64,000 nucleotides of DNA from Strongyloides papillosus (lineage: Eukaryota; Nematoda; Chromadorea; Rhabditida; Strongyloididae), in NCBI GenBank assembly GCA_005656395.1, contig SRSI01000038.1, positions 620,001 to 684,000 of the forward strand, in the 5' to 3' direction. Shown piece after piece: positions 43,449 to 55,797 of the stretch (the stretch's first letter is position 1; each line of letters starts with the position of its first letter). Below the pieces are notes generated by a model. The model was not told the origin of the DNA, made no database searches, and worked only from the letters and a program-made list of their open reading frames with translations. A program made the position numbers and the translations under genes.

Positions 43449-45339
43449 TACGTTTTAAAACCTTATTGTCACTTAATTAATCTATTTAGCTCTAAAAAGT
43501 ATGTTTTTGGTACAACTTTTTAATAATTGCTCCACCATCTTTATACTTTTAAAAAATAGCATTTAAAAGTTAGAGTTTTATATTTAAGTAGATTTACATT
43601 TATTCTATATAAATTAAAGTAATAACCTATCTAAAAAATAATATTTAATTTCAAAATATAAGAATAATTGTTTTTATAGTCACTCCGTTTTAAAAACAAC
43701 TACTTTTGACAGTGATACATCTTGGCAGATACACTTAAAAAATCTACATATTTGGTTTAATTTTACTAGTTTTTTAACTTCATTATTATGAGAATTTAAA
43801 AAATTATAAGTAAAATTCTATTGGGACATATATTGTCCTATTAAACAAAAAAAGAAAATAAAATTAGATTGAGTAATAATAAAATAATAACAAAAAAAAA
43901 ACGTAGCTTTCTCTTACTTGTCTCTTTTTAATTAGATGGCTAGTATGCACTAAAAAATATAATTAAGTTATCTTAAATGAATAAAAATAAGAACAAAATT
44001 GTTAACAGTAATGTGTCTTTGTGGTGAGGCAAAATAACAATTAGGAAAATAATGACAAATTGTTGTAAGAAAATAAAAAATATTACAATAAAAGAATAAC
44101 TTTCATGCATACACGTATAGAAAAAATTATTTATTTCAACATCACTTTCAGCGTGAGACACGTCATTCTTGATAAAATTAAGTTTCTGCAAAATTTTATA
44201 AATTTAGCATTGTCAAAAATAATTACAACACTTTGTTACTACATTTTTTACTAAAAAAATTAATGCTTATAATTTATTTTTCTTGTAAAAGCAGAATTGA
44301 AAGCAAATTTAACTGAAAAGAATATTCAGATTTCTACATATACAAATTTCGGATATTAAAATCGTTACTGATATTTTGAAATACTTGAACTCATTTCAGT
44401 GGAATTTAAAAACTTTCTTTAATTTTGATATTAATTTAGAAAAATAACAACGATATTTGTTGGCACACACTTATGAAATAACTGACTATATGTAAAACTT
44501 TATAAAGACGGACTATAAAAAATATAGTAAAAGACACATTAAAATTAAAACACTCATCTTCGGTAAAGAGGTAAATTAATTAGGATGACAACACGTAATA
44601 ATAATAGGTACGAATGTTAAGATCATACAAAAAATGGAGGTTTATATAGATATTAAAATGATGACAGTTGATGTGTCATCCAATTCTTCTTTATTATTTT
44701 TTTTAATAATTCACTTTTTTAATTAATAAAGACAACAAAATTTTTCTATAATTTTACACTATCTTAAATAATTTAAAATTTGTTAAATGTTACTACTAAA
44801 ATAAACGCAATTTTTACCATTATGTCAACTATCTGTAATATAAGTGATCCATCTACAATTAGATTTTAAAATAATTTAAAGTACAGATCAGAACAAGATA
44901 AAAAAAACTAGTAAAAAATGTCCTTTATAAATCTTATACTGTTATTGCTATAGTTCTATTTTTTATTATCATTTTATTATTCTTTTATGATGTAATGTGT
45001 TTACAAGTTTTTATAATTATTTATATTTCAGAAGTTTATAGATCAACTTAAATAAATTTTAAAAACAATAAATATTTTAAAAATAACAGTTTGTGTTAAA
45101 AAAAATATAAAAATAAATTTTATTATTGAATTACCAATTTAACTGTCATAAAAGTACATCATTTTAATAGTCAAATAAAGCCATCATTAATGAATAATTA
45201 TTTTTAATCAAGAAACGTATAAGTTCTACTACAATAACACAGCAATTATATAGCGTGATTTAAATAAAAGTGGTAAATCATTAAACAATTATAGTGATGT
45301 TATTTTAAATAAGTATAATTAATGGACAAAAAAATAAGA
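43449..45339. other. Gene-free AT-rich stretch
   Basis: About 1.9 kb without supportable genes or RNA features. Confidence 0.55.
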
Positions 45340-45529
45340 AAAGAAGAATTCGCTTGTAGATGAGTATGCAAGATGGCATTTTTTTATTTGTACTAATATA
45401 TTTCTGGTTATTTCATTAGGTTCATCTTACACATGAATACACATTTCACAGCGACTTCTATTCTAATTAACAAAAAGACGACAGAAATTCGCCTGCCCAT
45501 GATTACTCATACACACAGAGACAATCTCA

Positions 45530-45713
45530 TCATTTTCTTTCCTATTCAATCATTTTCTTTTCTATTCAATCATTTTCTTTCTTATTCAATCATTTTCTTT
45601 CTTATTCAATCATTTTCTTTCCTATTCATATCATTTTTTTTCCTATTCAATCATTTTCTTTCCTAAAATATCATTTTCATTTCTAAAAAATCATTTTTTT
45701 TCTTGGATGTATA
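45530..45713 (+). repeat. 20-bp minisatellite, left arm of the foldback element
   Basis: About nine units of TCATTTTCTTTCCTATTCAA with point changes. Confidence 0.9.
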
Positions 45714-46836
45714 TTTGATCATAAAATATTTTATAATAACAATATAACTTACAATAATCAAAAAAAATTTTTATTATAAATTAAAAAGTGTACAATATGA
45801 ATTAGTTATATTTGAAAATAATATAATTATGTAGTAATTATCAAGATATTTTGCTTACGCATTTATAAGATTTTAAGTGATAATTTAATGAAGTAAAAAA
45901 ATTGTCTATAGAATCATTGTATTCTGGTTTAGTAAAAGAAATATCTAACAATAATTCCAACAAATGTTTTATGTGATTAAAAATGACACATTAATATTGT
46001 ATTTATACAAAAAATTTTTAGTCTGAAAAAAGTTTCATCATTGAAATTATTTTACCCTTAAGTTTTTCGTCAATTTTTGTTTTGTACTTAAGACCCTACT
46101 TATATTAATATAAAGAAACTGATGTAAACAAATGAAGCAATGTTTAATTTTGGTTTCTGACTTCTAATTTTGGTATAAAATACTAAAAAAGTTTTAAAAA
46201 ACTGTCACCAATTATAAACATACATTTAACATTAAAAAAATTTCAGTGACCTTTTCTAAAGAAGTATTTTCAAATATAGTACTTCTATGTATCAATAGAC
46301 AATAAGTCTTAATTTTATTGTTTGTACCTATTTGAAAACCAATTGAAAATCCCATTCGAGATTTGTTATAACTATCAACATTGATAAATATATTTTTAGA
46401 TTGATTTAAATGATAAAATAAAATAAAAATTTTTTAAATCATAAGATAGTATTTTTACAACTTACATATTTTATTTAATGTAATATGAAATTGATCATTA
46501 ACAAGTGGATTATTTATTTCTTGCGAAAAACGACTTCCAACATTTTTTAGTAAAGAAAAACTTTGCCTTATTTCTCTTATTTGAGGTGTAAAAAGCAATT
46601 TTTATAGCTATTTGTAAAATTCTCCAAAACAAATGTTTTTAATTTTTTTCACATCCGAATAGTTCAACAACATCTTCTGATTTATCTTGAAGATGTAATA
46701 TAAACATAATAGGCTATAAATAAAAGTAAAAAAAAATATCTGACTTACGAAATCGCTATCTTCACTCAGACAAATAAAAGTATTGTGAAGCTTTAACATT
46801 GAATCATAATCTCTTGAAAATATATTAGTAAGCGTT

Positions 46837-47052
46837 AAAAATGATTTTTTAGGAAAGAAAATGATTGTATAGGAATGAAAATGATTTTTTAGTAAAGAAA
46901 ATGATTGAATAGAAAAGAAAATGATTTTTTAGTTAAGAAAATGATTGAATAGGAAAGAAAATGATTGGATAGGAAAAAAAATGATTGGACAGGAAAAAAA
47001 ATGATATGAATAGTTAAATTTGAATAATGTTTTTCGGAAAGAAAATGATGAG
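46837..47052 (-). repeat. 20-bp minisatellite, right arm, inverted
   Basis: About ten units of TTGAATAGGAAAGAAAATGA, the reverse complement of the left-arm unit. Confidence 0.9.
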
Positions 47053-47390
47053 ATTGTCTCTGTGTGTAGACAAGCTAAATAGCATTTAAAAAAAAGAAAA
47101 AATATGGGTAACTATGGACAACCAAAGGTTCATTATCTCAGATCAACAAAACTAGCATCATTAGATATTCGAATGAAGCAGAATTTTTTAAACTAGTATT
47201 TTCAATGAAGTAATTAATGTTTGACAAGTTTGGTAATTTTAAATATTTATGTAAAAATTAGTTATTTTAAATAGTAAAAAACAATTTACGACTTTATTGG
47301 TAAAATTTATGTAATGGACAAAAGAAATGACTAAAAAGATAACTACTAAAGATTTTTTTAAAATCTCATAATAGATTTTAAAAGAAATTC

Positions 47391-47472
47391 TGTCGCGAGT
47401 GGGGTTCGAACCCACGCATCTTACGATATTGGGTCTTAAATCCAACGCCTTAGACCGCTCGGCCATCGCGAC
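47391..47472 (-). tRNA. tRNA-Leu(UAA)
   Basis: An 82-nt class II tRNA on the minus strand. Acceptor arms GTCGCGA and TCGCGAC pair fully, discriminator A, anticodon loop TTTAAGA gives TAA, long variable arm. T4 terminator. Confidence 0.96.
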
Positions 47473-48996
47473 TTGGTGGCGAGGCATACCTACTTCTCCA
47501 CTACCATAATATATTAGTGGAGAACCATGTCATATATATATATGCATACTTTTCCACCTGTATAATTATGGTAGTGGAGAAGTATGCTATATATATACCT
47601 ATTTCTCCACCATAGTATATTCTTATGAATAACTGATAAATCTAATCAGTATATTATTTTATATGATAAATAATTTCATTATTTAATGAGTTTTATTAAA
47701 AAAGTGTTGAAAATGTGATATTAATTTTTGGTACATTACTCTTTTACTATAATAACATAAAGAAACTTTATATAATCTATGTAGACATTGTCTTTATATG
47801 ACTTATGATTTGCATTAAATGGTTTGAAATATATTAAATTGAAAGGATTTTTTTTGACCAAATCATTTTGGTAGTGGATAAAGTGATAATTGTTATTCAT
47901 TTGTTTCATAAATGTAATTTTGCATATCAAAAGTTTTCTTATTAACAAAAATTAAATTTTTTATTTCACTTTAAAGTATTTTTCTCCATCAATTTTTTAT
48001 CTTTTTATAATTCAATGGCATACAACTAAGAAAATTTTTCACATTCTGAGATTCTTCAAACTCTTAAAAAATCTAATAATTCGAGAGATAAAGTCATAAG
48101 AAATTACCAATTAATAAAATTAGAAAAATAAACTGATTAGAGAATATTGTTATATATCTAATAGCTTTAATTTCTTATAATGTTACATATTGTTTGTAAA
48201 AAATCATAACTATTGTAATATATATGGATATATTTTAATAAATAAATAGTTTTATGTTCACATCAGTTATAAAACATTAGAATACAATAATAATATTTGA
48301 AATAACTTGTATAAAGGAGGAAAATGAAAAATCAAATTAAACAGTAAATATTTTTTTTTCAATAATTAACAGTTTAAAAATAGTTTTTTTACACTTTTAA
48401 CCATTTAATGCAAATTGCTAAATTTTTATAAAAGAATTTATTGTCATAATGTAATGGAAAACAAAATTGAGTAAATATCTTTAATCTTGAATTAACAATA
48501 AGACATTATTGATGGGAATTTATTGCAATATAATATTTATATAAATTTCAACTTTCAATTTTTAAATATTTTTTTATAAAGTAAATTTTATAAGTGATGA
48601 CTATACTAATCTTATAAACTTTTATTGGAATCTTAAGAAAGGATACAGTAATAATAACAATATAAGATACAACACCGTGGCCACCTACATTAATAATAAA
48701 AACATTACATATAAAAAATAGTGACTTACGGTCTACAATATATAAGATGATTATTACTATAAATGAATAAAGGAATGAATGGTAAAATATAAAAAAAAAC
48801 TCTTATTTATATATAAAAAACTTATCTAGACTTTAATCTTTGGACTTTTACCTTCTCTTTCTTACTATAAAATGTAATTGATTATTATTTATTAACATTC
48901 CCAATATTGTTTTTTAATAATTTGAACGAAAAAAACAAAGGATTTTGTAGTTTGAATGATAATGTCACTTCTTGTGGAGAAGTAGGACGCCCCCCT
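47473..48996. repeat. tRNA-pair spacer, copy D
   Basis: Duplicate of copy C, with about 117 bp extra at 48150-48266 (flanked by TTATA) and about 290 bp extra at 48580-48870. The right end reads GATAATGTCAC then GTGGAGAAGTAGGACGC, as upstream of the tRNAs, but no cloverleaf follows. The tRNA at the right of this unit is missing. Confidence 0.82.
47485..47620. promoter_or_regulatory. Cluster of inverted TGGAGAAGTA motifs upstream of tRNA-Leu(UAA)
   Basis: TACTTCTCCAC, TAGTGGAGAA, ACTTTTCCACC, GTAGTGGAGAAGTA and ATTTCTCCACC occur within 135 bp, in both orientations, separated by ATATAT runs. Single copies of the motif occur 15-35 bp upstream of other tRNA genes, so it may be a promoter element. 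Confidence 0.45.
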
Positions 48997-50270
48997 TGGT
49001 GGCCAACTCTTTTTTTCTCAGAAAAAAAATTTTTTTAGAAAAAATGCTAAAAAATTTGTTTAAATGACTATTTCTCTTTAACTATATTTATTTACGTAAT
49101 ATATTTCTTGATAATTAATACATTTTGGTGAAATTATTTTTCCACAACATATTAAAATATTTTGTTTAAAATCTGCCAGTATAAAAGTATTTTGATAATC
49201 TTTTATTATGTTTCCAACTCTAAGAGTTGTGAAAATGTAAACAACTTTAGTTAAGATTTAACTTTATTTTTATAAATATTCTATCACTCAATTAAAATAT
49301 AAGGTTAATTAGAAAACAAAAATAACATAAAGATAATTCTTAAAGTATTTCATAATGCATTATTTAACACAAAAAAGTTTAGTATTAACTATATTATTTA
49401 AAAAAAAAATAGTGATACTCTTAATATTTATCAACTTTTTTCATTCTACAAAAATATCTTCAAATTCTACACAGAATATAAATCATAAATAACAATAATT
49501 AATTAAATATATAAACATTTATTTGATAAATAAATTTTATTATAAATGAAGACTTTATTATAGCACTTCAACAAAGAAGAAAATATTTATTAAAATAGTA
49601 TTTATTGTTTAACATAATTTTTGGTTTAACATTATTTTTTTAATAATTTTAATTTATTACATAAAGTGTGTAAATGTTAAATATTTTTTATTTTATGCCC
49701 CACCTCTAGTAAAAATTGCAATATAAATAAGCATTTGTAAAAAGTTATCTTTTGAAATAATTCTTTGCTCAAGTAAAAATTCTTTAATTTAGCAATTATA
49801 CAACATTTTGAAATTTCTAATATAAATTATGACAGTTAGCAGTTCTAGTAAGGACAAAAAAAATGTCATCTTTTGTCGTTTCTTTAATTTTGTACATTTT
49901 CAATTTACAATTTATACGCGATCAATCATAAGCCAAAAAATGTCATCAGAAAAATCTATACTTAACATTGTAAATTTTTTAGTACTTTGATTAAAAGACT
50001 ATTAAAATTCATGACTAAATGATTATATACAAATTAAGATATTACTGTTATAAAATAAATACATTACTATTTTATGATATTAAAGTTAAAAAAATTTCTT
50101 TAATTTAAATGCAATCTTAATTTCTTTTAACAACTCTTAATTTTTATTATTCATAAATTCATTTACAAGAAAGTTCAGTTTTGTTATATTTTACTTGATG
50201 TACACTTAATTGTCATATATAGTAGAAAATTTGTAAACTTTAAAAGGAGTAAAATTATTTCATATACAGG
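48997..50270. other. Gene-free AT-rich stretch
   Basis: No ORF, RNA gene or shared repeat could be supported. Confidence 0.55.
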
Positions 50271-50276
50271 GTGGCC

Positions 50277-51720
50277 CGCGTAAGACTCCCCAGACATTTG
50301 CATATGTAGCTCTGCGTGTAGATAAGCTACAAATATGGTATTATACTCATTTTGTAGCTGAGATACATATGATGCTAATTATATAGACTACACAACGGAA
50401 TGTGGATTCTAGGTGGAGTTATGGACCTTCAAAAATTGGGTTCGTTTTTCGACTTTCACTAAATGTAACTTTTTTATTTGAAGAGATTTTTTAAAAATTC
50501 TTGCAGATTCTGAAAGTACAAAGTCTTTTGTATTAACCCTCAAAATTACATAAAAATTGAAGTCCGGCAACTATGTTAAATTTTTAAATAAAAGTCAAAA
50601 ATCTTGATTTTTGCCAAAAAATCGATGTTTTTTAAGAACAAAATTTTAATCAGATAATTTTTAAAAAGTTTTTATTAATATTCTGATAGAGTAAGCAAAG
50701 CTCTATCGAATAAGTATAGTACCACTAAATTTAATTGAGTTTGAAGAAAGTTATGAATAGTCAAAAAATGACCATATTTTACAATAATTCTATAAAAAAA
50801 GAAAATATGTCAGTCTTTTTCAAATTTTCGGACACGAATTATGTTTTATTTTCAAAAGTATTAAAAATATTGCCCTTATTTAATAAAAACTTGCTCATAT
50901 TTTAAAAATACAGGGTATGAGATTATGAGTGGACATACAAGAAATTAAAAAAACACATTATAATTGTTCTTACAGAGTAATATCTATACAAAATAGTTTA
51001 AAACAATTGTAAATAGTGTTAAAATATTAGAAAAATAATTTTTTTCTTGAATTTGTGTGATAAGAAATATTTCAGTTCTTAAGACAATTTATGAACTAAC
51101 AAGTAATCATCTGTAAACTAATGTGAATAAGTAGTCTTATTATTGCTACTAGGATACCATAAAGATCGGGGAAAGTATTATTTGTATTTTAACTTTCATA
51201 TGAAAGTGTCAAAAAGTCGACTTTGGCAAATCATAACTTCTTTCAATGTCAACCGCTCAGAACGGTCATACACTCATTCGATAGAGATTCGCTTACTCTA
51301 TCAGAATATCAATAAAAATTTTTTAAAAATTATCTGATTAAAATATTATTCTTAAAAAACATCAATTTTTTGGAAAAAATTAAGATTTTTAACTTTTATT
51401 TAAAAATTTAACATAGTTGCCGGACTTCAATTTTTATGTAATTTTGAGGGTTAATACAAAAGACTTTGTACTTTCAGAATCTACAACAATTTTTAAAAAA
51501 TCTTTCCAAATAGAAAAGTTACATTTAGTGAAAGTCGAAAAATGAACCCAATTTTTGAAGGTTCATAACTCCACCCAGAATCCACATTCCGTTGTGTAGT
51601 CTATATAATTAGCATTATATGTATCTCAGCTACAAAATGAGTATAATACCATATTTGTAGCTTATCTACACGCAGAGCTACATATGCAAATGTCTGGGGA
51701 GTCTTACGCGGGCCACCCTG
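50277..51720. mobile_element. Non-autonomous DNA transposon with terminal inverted repeats of about 500 bp
   Basis: Ends CAGGGTGGCCCGCGTAAG and its inverse, flanked by TA (50275-50276 and 51721-51722). The arms (50277 to about 50770; about 51215 to 51720) are roughly 90% or more alike by eye. About 450 bp of unique centre has no transposase. TA duplication and CAGGGTG ends suggest the Tc1/mariner superfamily; the long arms are unusual for it. Confidence 0.9.
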
Positions 51721-51902
51721 TATATTTTTAAGAAAAATTATATTCTTATATAATAATAGTGCAAATTTTTGTATTTTAATATAAATACAGTTTCATTCAT
51801 AAAATATCAGTGAAATTTCAGTACAAAAGTAGAAAAACGTCTATGAAATCTATAAATTTTTATTATATAATTAGAAAAAAACAAATATAACTTTCTAAAA
51901 TA

Positions 51903-51974
51903 AGGTTCCACCGAGATTTGAACTCGGGTCGCAGGATTCAAAGTCCTGAGTGCTAACCGCTACACCATGGAACC
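51903..51974 (-). tRNA. tRNA-Gln(UUG)
   Basis: A 72-nt cloverleaf on the minus strand. Acceptor arms GGTTCCA and TGGAACC, anticodon loop CTTTGAA gives TTG. Its 3' end is complementary to the primer binding sites of elements 1 (13 nt) and 2 (15 nt). T4 terminator. Confidence 0.96.
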
Positions 51975-52091
51975 GGAGTTCCCGGTCTCTGCTTTTTTTT
52001 ATAAAATACATTTTTGACAGTTTTTAATAAAATTAATAAAAACACTTTAAAATAATTTCATGTAAGAATTGTGATTAAAAGCAAAAATGGA

Positions 52092-52094
52092 CGC

Positions 52095-52148
<54 letters not shown>

Positions 52149-52165
52149 AATTGCGCCACGGAGGC
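52092..52165 (-). tRNA. tRNA-Asn(GUU)
   Basis: A 74-nt cloverleaf on the minus strand. Acceptor arms GCCTCCG and CGGGGGC, discriminator G, anticodon loop CTGTTAA gives GTT. T5 terminator. In tandem with tRNA-Gln. Confidence 0.96.
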
Positions 52166-52970
52166 CACGGTGGGACATTTTTACTTCTAGATAAAATATT
52201 ATTAAAATTTTTACATCATATTATCTCAACCTATATTACCTTTTTATAATAATTTCCAATTGTTTAGTAATTTTTAATGCAATTTATATTTATTTTAAAT
52301 ATAGTGATAAATTATTAAAAATTTATTTTCTTATACAATTTTTTCTATATTTTTTTACGCATTTGATGCATTAAAGTTATGTTAGAGTAGATTGTGAGAC
52401 TAATTGCAAATATAAGTATTTTTTGTGTTATAATTGACATTAATTTAATGTAATATTTAAAAAATAATTGTTCTACTTTTGTTAAATATTTTAGTATATG
52501 TATATTTTTAAAAAATTTTACAGAAAAAAATATGAAGGTTTTCATGTGAAATGTAATAAATCTTTCCTATTTAATAAAATTTGAATTTTTTTATTTGTGA
52601 CTAATTTCATCTCAACTACTTCGTACATAAAAATTAAAACAATAATTGAAAAGTTGTTAAAATTATTTCTTATTTTTCTGCTATATTGTTTTTTTCTTTA
52701 ATTTTAAGATATTTTTGCAATGCATTCCAAAATATTAGATTAAATGTTATTTTTAAGTAAGATTGTAAATGTCCTTACAAAAAACATTTATTAACATATC
52801 ATAGTATCTTTTTTAATATGCTTTAATAGATAAAGTTGTTAGAAATTACATTTTTTTGTAAAACTATACTCAAAAGAAGCTCGAAATTTTTTTTACAAAG
52901 TCTTTAAAAAAGATCTTTGTTAAAAATCAAACCTATGAAAAGTTATAAAATTATGCGCGTTTTTGGGCAG
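52166..52970. other. Gene-free AT-rich stretch
   Basis: No gene or repeat recognised. Confidence 0.5.
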
Positions 52971-52977
52971 ACTGTAA

Positions 52978-53090
52978 TTTTGCCTGAACGTTCAGGCAAA
53001 AAGAGTATTTTATAAAAAACGTTTTGCTTGAACGTTTACCAAAAGGTACTTTATAAAAGATGTTTTGCCCGAACGTCCAGGCAAACAGGG
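52978..53090. repeat. Cluster of TTTTGCC...GGCAAAA palindromes, left
   Basis: A perfect 24-bp palindrome (52978-53001, centre GAACGTTC) and two diverged copies follow one another about 45 bp apart, with TTTATAAAA-like linkers. Confidence 0.85.
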
Positions 53091-53119
53091 TAGGTGCCGC
53101 GTTTTTGTACATTGTAAAA

Positions 53120-55250
53120 AATAACCTTTATTTTTCTATAACAAAAAGAAATAAGGAAAAAAAATTTGTCTCTCACGTAACTCTTTTCATATTCAACCGA
53201 TTTTTATGGGTAAATAGCCAAAAGATGTGTTTTTTTTCTAACTTAGTGGGGAAGATAGGTCTTAGAAGTTTTTGGGCCATAATTGGCCATGTTATCTTTA
53301 AAAAACATCGTTTTTTTGGCCTTTTTTAGCATGAATTTGACCAGGGGTAAACGTTATTTCAAAATATATAATATAAAATGATTTATATACCATTCGAAAG
53401 GTCTACTACCAGAATAGGGGGGAAACACAATTCTATTGAATTGTAATAAAAATTGGTCGAGTTATGGTCTAAAGAGTAGTGACCATTTTGAAAAAAAAAC
53501 CATAAAAGTTAAGTAGCTATAACTTAGTCATAACTTGATGAAATGAAAAAAAATAGCATCTGTTATATAGTTCTACGTCTAACTTAAAAAACAAGTATCT
53601 AACGAACTTTATAGCTTAACTACGAAAGAAGTTATATAAATTTGAATGTCAACTTTTTTGCCTTTTTTCCATTTTTATTGTAAAAATCAATTTTGTTCCG
53701 GACATAACTCTTTTCAAACATTATCAATTTTTATAGTTAAATAGTCATTTGATTTATTTTTTTTCAACTAAGGGGGGAAAATGGGTCTTAAAACTTTTGG
53801 TCCACAACTGGCCAAATTATGTTTAAAAAATCCCACATTTTTGGACAGTTTTTTGCGTAGTTTTGTCTTTCGGATAACTTTTGTAAAAGTAAATGAAATG
53901 TTTTGATTTATGGCTCATTCGAAAGGTACAAGTATGGAATAAGGGGGAAACACAGCAGCATTTATATTGATAGAGAATTGGCCAAGCTATAGGTCAATAA
54001 GTGATGACCATTTTTTCAATAAATAATAAAAATTTAAATAGTTCTTACATAATGAAAACTTGAACAAATAAAGTAAACGTAAATTTTTTAATAGAGCTAG
54101 GTCTAACTTAAAAAATGAAACTATTGCGAAGTTTATAGCTTATCTAGAAAACGATTTATGCCAATTTTAGTGTCATTTTTCTTGCTTTTTTCCATTTTTT
54201 TTGTAAAAATCAATTTTATTCCAGACATAGCTCTTTTTCACCTTAATCAATTTTTATGGTCAAAAAGTCATTTGATGTATTTTTTTTCAACTTAGGGGGG
54301 AAAGTGTATCTCAAAACTTTTAGTCCATAACTGGCGGAATTATTTTTAGAAAACATCGCTTTTAAGACACATTTTTGCATAGTTTTGTTCCAGAAATAAC
54401 TCTTATCAAAGTTAATGAAATTTTATGGTTTACAACTCATTTGAAAGATACTAACAAAAAATAAGGAGGAAGCACAGCAGTATTAAGATTGATAGCGAAT
54501 TAGTCAAGTTATGGGTCAACAAGTGATGACTATTTTTTTGTTAAAAATTAAAATGTTAAATTGCTATTACTTAATGGAATCTCTAGAAAATTAAATAAAT
54601 ATAATTTCTTTTATATAGATTTAAGTCTAACTTAAAAAGTCAAACTATTGCGAAGTTTATTGCTTATTTGCAGAACGCATTTTTACTAATTTTAGTGACA
54701 ATTTTTTCATATTTTCTTCATTTTTTACACAAATATCGGTTTTGTTTTTAGCATAACTGTACTCAAACTTGATTAATTTTTATGGTTTAATTTTCAGTAA
54801 ATGTATTATTTTTTAACTTAAGGGGAGAAAATAGTTTTTAAATTTTTTAACTAAAATTGACAAAGTCATCTTTTAAAAATACCAATTTTTTGAACATGTT
54901 TCGTTAAGGTTTGTTCTAGAAATAATTCTTTTTAAAATTAATAAAAAATTTTGTTTTATGACTTATCTAGAAGGTACAAATATGGAATAAAAAGGAAATT
55001 CAATATTAAAAAGGTTAATAAAAAATTAGTTATGCTGTGAATCAAAAGATGATAATCATTTTTGTTAGTAAAAATAAAATTTTCCTAATGTTTTAATCTT
55101 AATAATGGTTGTTTAAAGTAACAAAAACTAAATTTAGAATATAGTTCAAAGCCTAACTTTAAATTTGAAACTATAACGAAGTTTTTAGCTTTAAAACGAT
55201 AAAAATTATTTAAGGTATTAATTTTTTGCTATTTCTCATTTTACAAATGT
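53120..55250. repeat. Tandem repeat of about 520 bp, four copies
   Basis: The phrase ATAACTCTTTTCA..TCAATTTTTATGG recurs at about 53175, 53705, 54225 and 54750. Each unit also shares AACTTAGGGGGGAAA-like and AAGTGATGACCATTTTT blocks. No long ORF. Copies diverge gradually. Confidence 0.85.
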
Positions 55251-55560
55251 AAAATTAAAGTAAATATGTAGTTAATGGAGGAATGATATTAAATCGTTTA
55301 TTTCAATCTTAAAAATATAATAGAAGATCAATTAAATATTTATTTGGAATGATTCAAACATTCATTTTTATTCACCCATTAGATATTAATAAAATTCTTT
55401 TTGTTTGGTAGTTTTTCTATTAAAATAAACAGTTTCAATAAATGTAGACGTTAAAAATGATTCTCACAATCAGAAATATTTCATATATTATAACAATGTA
55501 TTTTCTCTTATTCTACTTCTCCATAAATATGTAATTCGATAAAACAATTTTTTTATACAG

Positions 55561-55753
55561 TAAAGGGATGACATAGCGGAATGATGGATTGATGTCATCC
55601 TATTTAAGGAGGCAAAATGACAATAAAGTCATTATATTTTTTTCTAAGTTTAATTGTAAATATTATGTAATATTATCTAACTTTAAATTTCTTATAATTA
55701 TTAATTTGTATTTTGTAGACCAAAATCACCATTTAAAATAAAATTTTTAACTA
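55561..55753 (+). repeat. Element 3 5' LTR
   Basis: 193 bp, TAAAGGGATG...TTTTTAACTA, without TG..CA ends. No difference from 59947-60139 seen by eye. Confidence 0.92.
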
Positions 55754-55797
55754 CACTTCTACCGGACATAGGGCTATTTTTAACTGGTGAAGCCAAC

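Larger units (their letters stand above)
45340..47139. mobile_element. Foldback element related to the MULE ends
   Basis: About 1.8 kb. Both ends carry a MULE-like terminal motif (TTCGCTTGTAGATGAGTA on the left; GGTTGTCCATAGTTACCCAT on the right, inverted). Inward are the inverted blocks ACACACAGAGACAATCTCAT at 45510 and 47040-47070, then inverted arrays of a 20-bp unit. The centre (45720-46830) has no transposase. The ends resemble those of the MULE at 36730-39777, so it may be moved by a related transposase. A target duplication could not be fixed, so the boundaries are approximate. Confidence 0.7.

Noticed and set aside
45340..47149. Target duplication of the foldback element.
   Set aside because: Flanks AAAAAATAA and AGATCAACA do not match, so exact ends cannot be claimed.
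51143..51337. 64-codon ORF inside the long-TIR element.
   Set aside because: It runs from the centre into the right arm, starts at a non-ATG codon and resembles no transposase.
53060..53329. 89-codon ORF at the start of the 520-bp satellite.
   Set aside because: The other copies of the repeat do not keep the frame; no domain is visible.
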